A DNA stretch of 64,000 bases from Infirmifilum lucidum (lineage in GTDB: Archaea; Thermoproteota; Thermoprotei; Thermofilales; Thermofilaceae): contig NZ_CP062310.1 of assembly GCF_014876775.1 (NCBI RefSeq), forward strand, positions 1,279,699 through 1,343,698. The letters run 5' to 3'. Below the pieces are notes generated by a model that made no database searches, was not told where the DNA came from, and saw nothing but the letters and a program-made list of their open reading frames with translations. Below are positions 41,000-50,744 of this stretch, one piece after another. The number at the start of each line of letters is the position of its first letter. Positions within the stretch are counted from its first letter, which is position 1. The position numbers and the translations under genes are program-made.

Positions 41000-41668
41000 T
41001 TATAACCTTGATATCGCGCCTTCACGCAGGGCTCTACTTACCTTCTCTACTAGGAGCGGGCAAAGGGCCCGGGAATCCCCGCTCGCGTCGAAGAAGATGA
41101 ACTTCCCCCTTTTCTCGTAAAACTCTACGAGAGTCCTAGAGGAGTCAAGGTACTCCCTATACCTCTTCGCTATAATTTCAGGGCTGTCATCAGTTCTCCT
41201 GGTGAGCGTGCCCCCACACTTGTCACAAACTCCGTGCTTTACCGGAGGCCTCCACTTCTCGTGATATACTTCACCGCACGCCGGGCAGTAGAGCCTGCCG
41301 GAAAGCCGTTCCACTACAACTTCCAGCGGGGCCCAGAGGAAGATGGCGAGGTCTACGGGGAACCTCTCCTCGAGGGCCTCGGCCTGGGCTAGCGTGCGTG
41401 GGTAACCGTCGAGGACGAAACCGCGCTTGCAGTCCGGCATTGCCAACCTCTCGAATAGAATCATGTTTACGATAGCGTCTGAGACGAGAGCCCCCTGGGA
41501 CATAAAACGCGAAATTTCCTCTCCTAGAGGAGAACCCTTTGCAACTTCACGCCGGAGCAGTTCACCGGTGGAGATATGGGGGATGCCGAATAGCTGAGAG
41601 AGTCTCGCCGCGTACGTGCCCTTTCCAACACCGGGTGGTCCTAGGAGAGTTAGCCTTATCCTTTCCAC
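41000..41668 (-). CDS. adk: Adenylate kinase with zinc LID
   Basis: A 222-residue kinase converting ATP + AMP to 2 ADP. P-loop GPPGVGKGT, AMP-site STGELLRREV, DGYPRT, and a LID domain with CPACGEVYHEKWRPPVKHGVCDKCG (C-x2-C-x16-C-x2-C zinc site). This bacterial-like long form, rather than the short archaeal trimeric AK, is found in several Thermoproteota. GTG start at 41668. Confidence 0.95.
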   Translation of the reverse strand: MERIRLTLLGPPGVGKGTYAARLSQLFGIPHISTGELLRREVAKGSPLGEEISRFMSQGALVSDAIVNMILFERLAMPDCKRGFVLDGYPRTLAQAEALEERFPVDLAIFLWAPLEVVVERLSGRLYCPACGEVYHEKWRPPVKHGVCDKCGGTLTRRTDDSPEIIAKRYREYLDSSRTLVEFYEKRGKFIFFDASGDSRALCPLLVEKVSRALREGAISRL

Positions 41669-41770
41669 CCTTTAGTTAAGTGTCCTAACGCGGAGTAATA
41701 AGGGTTGTGTTCGGGCATCTGTAAACGTTTCAAGCTAGGTTAAAAAGACGGAGTCTAAATTGTAGGAAAC

Positions 41771-43162
41771 GTGAAAACAGTAGATGAATGGAATATCCTG
41801 TATTTCATGACCGAGAAACTACCCCCTCGCATAGCGTCGCTCATAGAATCGGGCGAGTTCACTAGAGCTTCTGAAGAGATAAAGAAGATCCTACCAGAAG
41901 TAGAGGGATCCAAGCGGCTAAGGCTGTTGTACGAGCTTGACAGGATGAAGAGGCTCGGGAGAGAGTACCCGTACTCGTTCCACGAGGCATTCGCCCTTGC
42001 CTCGGAGGAGGTACCCTCGCTCTCGCGTGAGGAGTTCGAGTCCCTCATATCTAGGGGCTGCGTTGATAACATGAGAGTAGACGGCCACCTCCTGGTATTC
42101 CGGCGCTTCATCCCCAACATGTTCTGGCTTTGCCCAGAACTTAAAGAGAGGAGGAGGCGGAAAACAAGTGAGCTAGAGGAGATCGCCAGAGAGGCGTTGA
42201 GAAACAGGGCGCAGCGGGTTGCAGAAGCCTCTAGCGGCGAGCCTCAGTATGTTCTACCGCTGAAATACACGGTGAGATTCGCCTTGAGAGTCAAGCCCCG
42301 CGAGCGTTGCAGCGGGAAGCTGAGAGTGTGGGTTCCAATTCCTAGGGAGGACTCCATCAACCGTGAAGTGAGAATACTGGAGGCTGAGCCCCGGCCTAAA
42401 GCTATAGCGCCCCCAGACCACCCCCAGAGAACTGCCTATTTCGAGCTGGAGGACGAGTATAGTGTCGTCCTAACGTACGAGTACACATCCTATGGTTTCA
42501 ACGCGAAGCTCGACTCCAACAAGGCGTACGTTGACGAGTCGAGCGAGGTGTTCAAGGAGTACACTGTAGAGAAGCCGCCGCACATTGTCTTCACGGGCTA
42601 CCTCGTGAGCCTAACCAGGAGTATTGTGGGCGACGAGAAAAACCCGCTACTAAAGGCCAAGAAGATATGGGAGTGGATAACCACAAATGTGCGATACACT
42701 TATGCCCAGGACTACGCACTCTACGACAACATAAGCGAATACGTGGCGAGGAACAGGCGAGGCGACTGTGGGATGCAAGCAATCCTCTTCATAACAATGG
42801 CTAGGATCGCCGGTATACCTGCCCGCTGGCAGTCTGGGTGGTACATGAATCCAGTTAGGCCAGGCATGCACGACTGGGCGCAGATGTACATCGAGCCGTA
42901 TGGGTGGGTTTACGTTGACCCGAGCTTCGGGAACAAGAGGAGAGGGGAGGAGTGGCGCAACACCTTCTACTTTGGGTCAATTGAGGGTTACAGGCTCGCG
43001 GCAAACATCGATGTCTCGACGCAGTTCTACCCCCCGAAGAAGCACTTCAGGTCTGACCCCGTCGACAACCAGCAAGGGGAGGTAGAGTGCGACGACAGGA
43101 ACCTATACTACGACGAGTGGGAGAGCAGACTGGAGATAGTCGAAGTAGAAAGACTGACGTGA
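41771..43162 (+). CDS. Transglutaminase-like cysteine protease-fold protein
   Basis: A 463-residue cytoplasmic protein with a transglutaminase core near residues 325-395: catalytic Cys in RRGDCGMQAILF, His in GMHDWAQMYIE and Asp in GWVYVDPSFG. The region before it (about 150-260) is a beta-sandwich common in archaeal transglutaminase-like proteins, which probably act as peptidases. No signal peptide. GTG start about 26 bases below TTAAAAAG. Monocistronic. Confidence 0.88.
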   Translation: MKTVDEWNILYFMTEKLPPRIASLIESGEFTRASEEIKKILPEVEGSKRLRLLYELDRMKRLGREYPYSFHEAFALASEEVPSLSREEFESLISRGCVDNMRVDGHLLVFRRFIPNMFWLCPELKERRRRKTSELEEIAREALRNRAQRVAEASSGEPQYVLPLKYTVRFALRVKPRERCSGKLRVWVPIPREDSINREVRILEAEPRPKAIAPPDHPQRTAYFELEDEYSVVLTYEYTSYGFNAKLDSNKAYVDESSEVFKEYTVEKPPHIVFTGYLVSLTRSIVGDEKNPLLKAKKIWEWITTNVRYTYAQDYALYDNISEYVARNRRGDCGMQAILFITMARIAGIPARWQSGWYMNPVRPGMHDWAQMYIEPYGWVYVDPSFGNKRRGEEWRNTFYFGSIEGYRLAANIDVSTQFYPPKKHFRSDPVDNQQGEVECDDRNLYYDEWESRLEIVEVERLT

Positions 43163-43180
43163 GTTTTTCAGTAGTGGAAC

Positions 43181-44458
43181 CTAGATTTTATCGCCTGGGT
43201 AGAACTTGTGAATTAGAACCCACATCAGTAGTGCAAGGAGCCATAGAGACACCGTGGCAGAGGCAGCGAGAGTCATCGAGACAACAACGTCCCCTGTCTT
43301 GAACAGTGCCCCCATGAGCCAGGGGTAGAACGTGGGGCCCAGTGTCCACCCAAGGTTGTTTAGGATACTGTAGACGGCGAAGACTGTGCCCCTATGCTCC
43401 GGAACTACAACTTCACTGAGGATAGTGTTTATATTCGGGTACGCGAAGGTGGTGAACGTCATTCCGAACACTGCTAAGCTTGCAGGTAACAGGAGGGCTG
43501 TAAAATTAGCGTCTCCATGGGGGTAAGGGTAGCAGATCATCGATAACATGGCTACATAGCCGAGAGCAACGCCTAAGATTGATACTTTAGTCCTGCCGCC
43601 CAAGTCGCCCCTCTTTACTAGCCTGTCGCTGAGGCTCCCGCCGACGATATGTCCAATTGCTATGGAGAGAGTTGCTAGTGCAATTACTAGGGAGGCTGTC
43701 CCCTTAGTCACGCCCCACCTGGTCTGAATGTAGTCTATGGACCATACGCTGAGCATCCCCCAGGGTATCGTCCACGGAACAATCATCAGAAGAACTAGTA
43801 AGACAGTCTTCTTCTTCAGGCTCGGCAGAGCCTCTCTGAACTTGTAAGTTCTAATCTCTCTTCCCGCCTCCGAGAACCCTACGGTTATCCCTCTTGAAGA
43901 GAAATACAGTATAGTGGCCGTGACGAGAACCAGAGCCCCAGAGATCGTGTAGGCAAATCTCCACGGGAGAAGAACGCCTGCTGTGATTATAGCCACGATC
44001 ATTGCCAGAACACTAGAGACGTAATAGGAGGCATAGCCCCTCCCCCTACTCTCGGGAGGGACGGCGTCCGAGATAAAGGCATATATCGCCGGCCCTACTC
44101 CGACATAGCCCACTCCAAAGAGGAGGAAGAAGCTTAACAGCTGTGTATAGTTCGTAGCCGTTGAGACCAGGATCATCCCAGCCCCCATGATGAGGGCCAG
44201 GAGGAATATCACCTGCCTTCTCCCGTACTTGTCTGCTAGAACGCCCCACGCGAATGACAGGACAAGGCCTACACCCTGCAATGCAGTGGCTACCAGGCCG
44301 CCGTAGTACCTCCACTCCTCTTCAGTGGCACCGGGGATAAGGCCCTCCTCGTGTAGTGTGCGCATGATGGGGTTAAGCATGTAGTAGCCCATGAAGTAGG
44401 AGAGGACGAGTAGCGAGAGAGAAGCAATGACTAGGCCTATACTGCGTCTCCCGCTCAT
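43181..44458 (-). CDS. MFS transporter
   Basis: About 425 residues, 12 transmembrane helices. Typical loop 2-3 motif GVLADKYGRRQVIF and the matching second-half GGSLSDRLVKRGD are present. Substrate unknown. ATG 44458 overlaps the upstream hydrolase stop by four bases (ATGA), so they are translationally coupled; the frame extends to GTG 44467 but the coupled ATG is the better start. The product of the partner hydrolase may be what is moved. Confidence 0.9.
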   Translation of the reverse strand: MSGRRSIGLVIASLSLLVLSYFMGYYMLNPIMRTLHEEGLIPGATEEEWRYYGGLVATALQGVGLVLSFAWGVLADKYGRRQVIFLLALIMGAGMILVSTATNYTQLLSFFLLFGVGYVGVGPAIYAFISDAVPPESRGRGYASYYVSSVLAMIVAIITAGVLLPWRFAYTISGALVLVTATILYFSSRGITVGFSEAGREIRTYKFREALPSLKKKTVLLVLLMIVPWTIPWGMLSVWSIDYIQTRWGVTKGTASLVIALATLSIAIGHIVGGSLSDRLVKRGDLGGRTKVSILGVALGYVAMLSMICYPYPHGDANFTALLLPASLAVFGMTFTTFAYPNINTILSEVVVPEHRGTVFAVYSILNNLGWTLGPTFYPWLMGALFKTGDVVVSMTLAASATVSLWLLALLMWVLIHKFYPGDKI

Positions 44459-45354
44459 GCTAACCACCTATTGAAGAACTCTAATACTTTACTCTCGTAC
44501 TCTCTCGGGCTGTCGGTAATAGTAGAGACGTGCCGTGAAGGAGTAATCCAGAGCTCCGCCTTCTCGTTGACCTTTCTAACTCTCTCGTAGAACGTCTTGA
44601 TCTCCTCCAACGGAACCAAGTCGTCCCCCTCGCCTGCCACGATCAGGAGGGGTATTCTTATCTTGTCGGCGAAACCGTACATGACGAGTTTTTCGGGGTC
44701 GATGCGGGCCCTCTTCGCAGTAAGCCACACGATTAGCGGGTAGGAGGCGCGTAACAGTAAGCCCGTTACACCTCTAACTCTGGCAATCCACCTTTTACCA
44801 GAGCTTCTAATGTCGATGTACGGGCTGTCGGCAACAGCAGCCTTCACTCTCGGATCCATCGAAGAGACCATCAGCGTTATAGCCCCGCCCATAGAGTATC
44901 CGATGAGGCCGAGTTTAGAGGCGAGTCCTCTCTCCTCCAGCCAGTCGATTATACGCATAACATCCTCACTCTCTCTAAAACCCAGCGTCGTGTACTCACC
45001 GGTACTCTCGCCGTGTGCCCGCATGTCGAAAACTGCAACGTTGAAGTTGTTCCTCGCTAACATTTCGAGGATCTGCTTCATATATCCCTCGTCCCACTTG
45101 CTTGAAGTGTATCCGTGGATAGCCAGGACAGTCTTGTCAGACCCACCTTTCACCAGCCAGCCCCTGAGGATGACGCCGTCCTGAGTCCTAACCTCTACTT
45201 TCTCGTATTCAAATCCGAGGTCGTGGGGACTCCACGAGCCCACCTTCCTCGTCGGCCTCAGCATCTTACTCGAAGCAATGTACGATATAACCACGAGGAG
45301 CCCTAGGAAGGCAATGACTACAGCTAACAAAGCTTGTAGGACTTCTGCTATCAC
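44455..45354 (-). CDS. Membrane-anchored alpha/beta hydrolase
   Basis: About 299 residues: N-terminal hydrophobic anchor (VLQALLAVVIAFLGLLVVISYIAS), then an alpha/beta-hydrolase core with AIHGYTSS, nucleophile Ser in GYSMGGA, Asp in VAGEGDDLVP and His in SRHVST. I place the start at GTG 45354, 27 bases below the TATAAAT box (45385-45379); the longer frame to 45402 would contain the promoter. Likely an esterase or amidase on the outside of the cell. Confidence 0.88.
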   Translation of the reverse strand: MIAEVLQALLAVVIAFLGLLVVISYIASSKMLRPTRKVGSWSPHDLGFEYEKVEVRTQDGVILRGWLVKGGSDKTVLAIHGYTSSKWDEGYMKQILEMLARNNFNVAVFDMRAHGESTGEYTTLGFRESEDVMRIIDWLEERGLASKLGLIGYSMGGAITLMVSSMDPRVKAAVADSPYIDIRSSGKRWIARVRGVTGLLLRASYPLIVWLTAKRARIDPEKLVMYGFADKIRIPLLIVAGEGDDLVPLEEIKTFYERVRKVNEKAELWITPSRHVSTITDSPREYESKVLEFFNRWLA

Positions 45355-45440
45355 AAGGCTCAAGTGATAAAAAAATAGATTTATACTTTTCCTAATGCAC
45401 AAAGATAAATATTTGCAACTAACTTTTAATCTACTGGAAT

Positions 45441-46028
45441 ATGCTGGACGAGCTCGATATCAGGATACTAGAGGTTCTTCTTCACGATCCCCGTGCACCG
45501 ATATCCCATATTTCCAAGGAGACAGGCCTTAGCAGGCCTACAGTACGGGCGAGGCTAAAAAAGCTACTCGAGAGCGGGATAGTGAAGGGTTTCCGTATAG
45601 AACTAGACGAAGAGAAGATGGGTAGCAGGACGTTCCTGCTCACACTGTCAGTGAAGAACGCCGACGAAGCTATAAAGGAAATCCTTGGCTTCGGCGGGGT
45701 ATACGAGGTCTACGTCTCGCCCGGACAACAGAATCTCCTAGTATTCCTGCACGCCAGCGATATAGACTTCTTGGCAAACATCCTGGACTTCGCTAAGAAA
45801 CTTGACCCCCTCGCGGAGCTCAGACTCGTAACCTCCATTATCCGGGTAGACAGGAGTATTGAGAGGATCATCGCCAGTGGGAAGGCCACTATTCACTGTG
45901 AAACCTGCGGCACTCTAATAAGGGGCACTCCGTTTACATACACGCACGGTAACAGGAAACACTACTTCTGCTGTCCCGTGTGCAAGCAGGCATTCGTTGA
46001 CAAAGTTAGGAAAAGCGGCCACCAATAA
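45441..46028 (+). CDS. Metal-responsive Lrp-type regulator with TRASH domain (CopR/CopT-like)
   Basis: A 195-residue regulator: N-terminal AsnC-type HTH (LDIRILEVLLHDPRAPISHISKETGLSRPTVRARLKKLLESG), a central RAM-like domain and a C-terminal TRASH domain HCETCGTLI...HYFCCPVCKQAF (Cys/His metal ligands, about 150-185). In Sulfolobus this type (CopT/CopR) controls copper export. Here it directly precedes a copper P-ATPase gene, 66 bases away, in the same direction. Metal most likely copper. Confidence 0.9.
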   Translation: MLDELDIRILEVLLHDPRAPISHISKETGLSRPTVRARLKKLLESGIVKGFRIELDEEKMGSRTFLLTLSVKNADEAIKEILGFGGVYEVYVSPGQQNLLVFLHASDIDFLANILDFAKKLDPLAELRLVTSIIRVDRSIERIIASGKATIHCETCGTLIRGTPFTYTHGNRKHYFCCPVCKQAFVDKVRKSGHQ

Positions 46029-46093
46029 TCTTCCATTCTGGAAATAGTTTTTCATAAAAACTAGGAAAAGCGATTATCTGAAATTGATAGGAA

Positions 46094-48157
46094 ATGGCTA
46101 TCGATCCCGTCTGTGGGATGAAAGTCGACGAGGAGAAAGCTGAGCACAAGCTAGAGTACAAGGGGCGGGTTTACTACTTCTGCTCGAAACACTGCCTCGA
46201 AGAGTTCTCGAAAAACCCGGAGAAGTACACTTCAGCGGGGAAGGCGGAGACGCACGCCCACGAGCACCACCATGCAGACTTCAGGAAGAGGCTTTTCTAC
46301 TCGCTCCTACTGACAGTACCCATAGTCCTTTTCTCGCCCCTAGTGCAACAGCTAGGTGTCCGCATAGACGTCCCATCGAAGGATGCTGCGCTCCTCCTCT
46401 TCTCCACGCTACTATTCCTCGTGGGCGGAGAGCCCTTCCTGAGGGGTGCAGTAGGAGAGTTGAAGAGGCGTAGCCCTGGAATGATGGTTCTAGTGTCACT
46501 GGGCATAACCGTGTCTTTTTTCTATAGTAGCTACTCCTTGCTGTCCGGTATGGGGGAGACTTTCTTCCTGGAACTAGCAATGTTGATAGACGTGATGCTC
46601 CTAGGCCACTACATCGAGTCTAAAGTATTCTCTAGAGCCCTGTCCTCACTAGGCTCAATTATACAATTGTTGCCAGATACCGCACACCTAGTGCACGGTG
46701 GCGAAGTCAAGGACGTGCCGGCCCGCTCGCTTACTAAGGGGTCAATAGTTCTAGTCAAGCCCGGTGAGAGAGTACCGGCGGATGGCGTTGTACTCGAGGG
46801 GGAGTCTAGCGTCGACGAATCTCTACTCACTGGCGAGTCTCAACCCGTCCCGAAAAAACCTGGGTCGAGAGTAGTGGGCGGCTCCCTGAACATAGACGGT
46901 GCCCTAAAAGTGGTAGTCCATGCATCTGGGGAAGACACCTATGTAGCGCGCGTCTCCAGGCTGATGGAGGAGCTCAGGCTGTCGAAATCTGGCATCGAGA
47001 GGCTAGCCGACAGGGTGGCCTTCTGGCTTACAGTTTCGATAATAGGTGTCTCTGCCCTCACCCTCATTGCTTGGCTGATGAGCGGCGCCCCCCTTAGTTT
47101 CGCCGTTGAGAGGATGGCCGCAGTCGCCGTGGTAGCGTGCCCGCACGCCTTGGGTCTGGCGATTCCAATGGTGGCTTACCGCGTGAGCACATTGTCCTCG
47201 GTGAGGAGCATCGTCATTAAGAAGCGGGAAGTACTCGACGTCTCCCCAAGAGTAGACACAATAGTCTTCGACAAGACTGGCACTCTAACGACGGGGGCGT
47301 TCAAAGTCGTCCAAATTGCACCCGCGAACGGCCACGCTGCCGATGAAGTTCTTAGACTGGCCGCCTCACTGGAGGCTTTCTCACCCCACCCGATAGCAAA
47401 GGCCATAGTCAGCGAAGCCAGGGAGAGGGGCATTGCACTGCTAAGCGTTGAGGAGTTTACATCTGTCCCCGGTGTAGGCGTAAGAGGGCGCGTGGCCGGC
47501 AGGACAGTCACGGTCTCTAGTCCAAGATATTCCGGCGTCGACCCGTGGGTAGATACGAGCGGGACTGCAGTCGTCGTAGCCGTTGACGGCGTTGAGGCTG
47601 GAGTTATAGTGCTCAGAGACCAGGTAAAGCCCGGGGCCGCTGAGGCTATAGGTGAACTCAAGAAGATGGGGTATAGAGTGTACATGCTTACTGGCGACAG
47701 GGAGGAGGTGGCACGTAGAGTAGCAGAGGAGCTTGAACTAGACGGGTACTTCGCGGAGCTGCTCCCGGAGGACAAGGTGAGCATCATCAGTGAGTTGCAG
47801 TCGAAAGGCCATGTAGTAGCAATGATTGGCGACGGCGTCAATGACGCGCCTGCGCTCGTAAAGGCGGATCTCGGGATAGCGTTGGGGGCTGGAACAGACA
47901 TCGCGATAGAGAGTGCTGACGTAGTACTCGTCCGGGACGACCCTATGCTTGTACCAGAGTTCTTCAAATTGATGAAGAAGACTTATAGGAAAATGAAGGA
48001 GAACTTAGCATGGGCTGCCGGCTACAACGCTGTAACAGTGCCTCTCGCAGCAGGCGTGTTGAGCTCAGTGGGGGTTGTAGTATCACTTGCTATGGGAGCA
48101 CTGCTAATGAGCATGAGCGACGTGATAGTAGTCTTAAACGCACAGCTCCTGAAGTGA
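46094..48157 (+). CDS. Heavy-metal P-type ATPase, CPH (CopB) type with YHS domain
   Basis: A 687-residue P1B-ATPase. Residues 1-45 are a YHS/TRASH-like domain (DPVCGMKVDEEKAEHK..., YYFCSKHCLEEF) in place of the usual CxxC metal-binding domain, followed by HAHEHHHAD. The membrane motif is CPH (349-351), marking the CopB group; the phosphorylation site is DKTGT (Asp393), and TGES, MLTGD and GDGVNDAPAL are present. CPH pumps export Cu or Ag. Controlled by the TRASH regulator just upstream. Confidence 0.93.
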   Translation: MAIDPVCGMKVDEEKAEHKLEYKGRVYYFCSKHCLEEFSKNPEKYTSAGKAETHAHEHHHADFRKRLFYSLLLTVPIVLFSPLVQQLGVRIDVPSKDAALLLFSTLLFLVGGEPFLRGAVGELKRRSPGMMVLVSLGITVSFFYSSYSLLSGMGETFFLELAMLIDVMLLGHYIESKVFSRALSSLGSIIQLLPDTAHLVHGGEVKDVPARSLTKGSIVLVKPGERVPADGVVLEGESSVDESLLTGESQPVPKKPGSRVVGGSLNIDGALKVVVHASGEDTYVARVSRLMEELRLSKSGIERLADRVAFWLTVSIIGVSALTLIAWLMSGAPLSFAVERMAAVAVVACPHALGLAIPMVAYRVSTLSSVRSIVIKKREVLDVSPRVDTIVFDKTGTLTTGAFKVVQIAPANGHAADEVLRLAASLEAFSPHPIAKAIVSEARERGIALLSVEEFTSVPGVGVRGRVAGRTVTVSSPRYSGVDPWVDTSGTAVVVAVDGVEAGVIVLRDQVKPGAAEAIGELKKMGYRVYMLTGDREEVARRVAEELELDGYFAELLPEDKVSIISELQSKGHVVAMIGDGVNDAPALVKADLGIALGAGTDIAIESADVVLVRDDPMLVPEFFKLMKKTYRKMKENLAWAAGYNAVTVPLAAGVLSSVGVVVSLAMGALLMSMSDVIVVLNAQLLK

Positions 48158-48205
48158 GGAGCGCTACGTAGATAGATTAATAAACTTTCACGCGTGAATT
48201 GAACC

Positions 48206-49303
48206 GTGATAAACTACAAAATAGATGATAGAGCCTTCTCCTTCCTAAAAGAGGCAACGGAAGCAGTAGGCCCCTCGGGCTTCGAGGAACCTGTCCTCGC
48301 GCTTTTCAAAAACCACTACTCGAAGTACGCCGACGAAGTCAGGAGAGACAACCTCGGCTCGCTCGTACTCGTTAAGAGAGGCTCTAGCGAGACGCCACGC
48401 GTCCTCGTGGCAGGCCACGTAGACGAGGTAGGCTTCCTTGTAACAGGCATAACAAACGAGGGCTTCGTGAACTTCACGACGCTGGGCGGGTGGTTCGAGC
48501 AAGTACTACTGGCACAACGGGTTGTTATCAAGACGAAGAACGGCGAAGTCCCCGGCGTCATCGCGAGCAAGCCCCCACACTTGCTAACCCCGGAGGAGAG
48601 GCAGAAAGTCGTCCAGTTCAGCCAGATGTTCATCGACGTCGGCGCGACCAGCAAGGAGGAGGTCGAGAAGCTGGGGATAAGGGTGGGAGACCCCGTAGCC
48701 CCGTGGTCGCCTTTCACCAGGACGAAGTTCGACGACCGCATAATGGCCAAAGCGCTCGACGACAGAATTGGGGCATTCATCGCGATGGAAGTCCTGAAAG
48801 TCCTACGAGAGCAGAACATAGACCACCCGAACACGTACTACGCTGCGGCCACTGTCCAAGAAGAAGTGGGCCTGAGAGGAGCCGAGACTGTGGGCTGGGT
48901 CGTAGACCACGACGTCGCCATAGTTGCGGAAGTCGACATAGCAGGGGACGTGCCGGGGATAAAGCCGAACGAGGCGCAGGCCAAGCTCGGCAAAGGCCCG
49001 ACCATAGTGACCTACGACAGGTCGATGATACCGAACCAGAAGCTGAAGGAGTTCGTAATACAGGTAGCGGAGGAGTGCAAGATCCCGTACCAGCTCTCAG
49101 CCGTGTCGGGCGGGACGGACGCCGGGAGGCTCCACCTCTACCGCGGCGGGAGGCCTAGCATTGTCATAGGAGTGCCGACGAGGCACATACACAGCCATGT
49201 AAGCATAGTAAGCCTCGCAGACGTCGAGAACGCGGTCAAACTCGTGGTAGAGCTCATCAAGAGGCTTGACAGAGAATCAGTGAACTCCTTCAAGAGCATC
49301 TAG
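48206..49303 (+). CDS. M42-family metallo-aminopeptidase
   Basis: A 365-residue M42 peptidase: GPSGFEEPV, AGHVDEVGF (metal His and Asp), KALDDRIGAFIAMEVL (bridging Asp), TVQEEVGLRGAE (catalytic Glu), VAEVDIAGD and the last ligand in THRHIHSHV-like PTRHIHSHV. These form tetrahedral dodecamers (TET) that trim peptides in the cytoplasm with cobalt or zinc. GTG start about 27 bases below TTAATAAAC. Confidence 0.93.
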   Translation: MINYKIDDRAFSFLKEATEAVGPSGFEEPVLALFKNHYSKYADEVRRDNLGSLVLVKRGSSETPRVLVAGHVDEVGFLVTGITNEGFVNFTTLGGWFEQVLLAQRVVIKTKNGEVPGVIASKPPHLLTPEERQKVVQFSQMFIDVGATSKEEVEKLGIRVGDPVAPWSPFTRTKFDDRIMAKALDDRIGAFIAMEVLKVLREQNIDHPNTYYAAATVQEEVGLRGAETVGWVVDHDVAIVAEVDIAGDVPGIKPNEAQAKLGKGPTIVTYDRSMIPNQKLKEFVIQVAEECKIPYQLSAVSGGTDAGRLHLYRGGRPSIVIGVPTRHIHSHVSIVSLADVENAVKLVVELIKRLDRESVNSFKSI

Positions 49304-49355
49304 AAGAGCCTTCCCGAAAATTATTAATTTATATAACCGTTAACCGTAATGTATT

Positions 49356-49790
49356 GTGTCTTCTGGCCTGGAGGAACGCGGGGTAACACCCCTCCACGTC
49401 CTAGTGGCATCTGCCCTAGCGGCGTTTAGAGAGGAGGGAGTCCTGAACTACGCCCTAGTCACGTCTTCGATGCAGAAAGCCGGCGAGCGGCTAGCCCTGG
49501 TGTACGGCAGGCCCCCAGACCCCCTCGAAGCTCTAAGGCGGGCCCACGAGCTCCTACAGTTCGCGGGAGGGGTAGAGGTCGAAGACCGCGGCGGCCACTA
49601 CTACGTCCGAGTGGCCACGAGGACTTGCAGGGTATGCCCTAAGGCTGTAGGGGGCCTAGAGCTCCCGGGGCGCCTCTGCCCCCTTCCCGGGCTCTTGTCC
49701 GGCTTTGCAGGCCTCAGGCCCGACCTCGAGGGAACCAGGAAGGACGGAACTTACTGCGTCATAGCCATCTACAAAAATCCAAGGGACTAG
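49356..49790 (+). CDS. Cysteine-rich conserved protein, paralogue of the 5505 gene
   Basis: A 144-residue protein parallel to the one at 5505-5951: N-terminal ALAAFREEGVLNYALVTSSM, YGRPPDPLEALRRA, then the C-terminal TCRVCPKAVGGLELPGRLCPLPGLLSGF and a last Cys. The conserved C-x2-C, second Cys eight or more residues on and terminal Cys suggest a metal or Fe-S site. GTG start is 26 bases below AATTTATATAA, a leaderless mRNA. It does not carry the GAACTA element. Its role is unknown; neighbours are M42 peptidase and proC. Confidence 0.72.
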   Translation: MSSGLEERGVTPLHVLVASALAAFREEGVLNYALVTSSMQKAGERLALVYGRPPDPLEALRRAHELLQFAGGVEVEDRGGHYYVRVATRTCRVCPKAVGGLELPGRLCPLPGLLSGFAGLRPDLEGTRKDGTYCVIAIYKNPRD

Positions 49791-49861
49791 AGCAGGCCTA
49801 CTGCATTTTTTACAGTTTTAGAGCAGTAAGGCATTTATCCCGTTTTATTAGTGGAGCTGGG

Positions 49862-50722
49862 ATGCTCGAAGTCACCGGCGTTGCTGTCCTAGGGGCTGGG
49901 AAGATAGGTAGCGCCATCGTGAAGGCGCTCGTGAGCCGGGCCCAAGACGTGCGTGTAGTGGCCACGGGTAGGAGCGCGGAGACTCTGAGGAGAGTTGAGA
50001 GCCTTGGGGCCCACGCTACAAGGGACAACAGGAGGGCCGTAGAATCCGCGGAGCTCGTAGTAATCAGCGTGAAGCCGCACCACTTCCCCCAGCTCCTCAG
50101 GGAGACGGGCTTTGACGTGTGGGATGGCAAAGTAGTGGTGTCCGTAATGGCGGGCGTCAGGCTGGCAACCCTCCAGAGCGTCCTAGAGGGAGCAGAGGTG
50201 TACAGGGCTATGCCGAACTTGAACGCCTACGTCGGCAAGTCGGCGACAGCTATAGCCGAAAACGGCTCCGGCTCTAGCAGAAGCTTAGTCGAAGAGCTCT
50301 TCAGCCTCGTCGGCTACACCTACTGGGTTCCCGAGGAGTACCTGGACGTGTGGACGGGGCTGGCCGGGAGCGGCCCAGCGTTTCTAGCGGAGATAGTTGA
50401 CGCCCTCGCGATGGGCGCAGTGGCCTCGGGCATGAGCCGCGAGCTAGCCTACAGGGCGATACTAGACGTCATGGAGGGGACGGCCCTCTTACTGAAGGCC
50501 CGGGAGGGCGTACACCCGGCACAGCTACGGGACGAGGTGGCAACACCCGCTGGCACAACGATTAGAGGTCTCACGGTGCTCGAGTCTGAGGGGGTTAAAG
50601 CCGCGCTAATGAGGGTTGTCGAGGAGGCCTCGAGGAGGTCGAGGGAGATAGGAGTAGACGTAGACGAGAAGGCTCGGAAAGAGCTGGCCCAGATCTGGCA
50701 ACAGGCCAAAAACAAGATATAG
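49862..50722 (+). CDS. proC: Pyrroline-5-carboxylate reductase
   Basis: A 286-residue NAD(P)H enzyme for the last step of proline synthesis. Rossmann motif VLGAGKIGSAI, SVKPHHF, RAMPNLNAYVG and the family signature near the C-terminus (LRDEVATPAGTTIRGLTVLE) are all present. ATG 49862 follows TTTTATTAG by about 18 bases. A proline-synthesis gene next to a PAP2 phosphatase is a chance neighbourhood as far as I can tell. Confidence 0.93.
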   Translation: MLEVTGVAVLGAGKIGSAIVKALVSRAQDVRVVATGRSAETLRRVESLGAHATRDNRRAVESAELVVISVKPHHFPQLLRETGFDVWDGKVVVSVMAGVRLATLQSVLEGAEVYRAMPNLNAYVGKSATAIAENGSGSSRSLVEELFSLVGYTYWVPEEYLDVWTGLAGSGPAFLAEIVDALAMGAVASGMSRELAYRAILDVMEGTALLLKAREGVHPAQLRDEVATPAGTTIRGLTVLESEGVKAALMRVVEEASRRSREIGVDVDEKARKELAQIWQQAKNKI

Positions 50723-50744
50723 GCGTGTTACAAACGCTAGACCC

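Noticed and set aside
47176-47967. 263-codon minus-strand frame in the copper ATPase gene
   Set aside because: Ser/Thr-rich antisense of the ATPase P- and N-domains; no start signals or homology.
48490-49158. Open frame of 222 codons inside the M42 peptidase gene
   Set aside because: It is the +1 frame of a GC-rich gene with clear M42 motifs; its product is Arg/Pro-rich without any domain.
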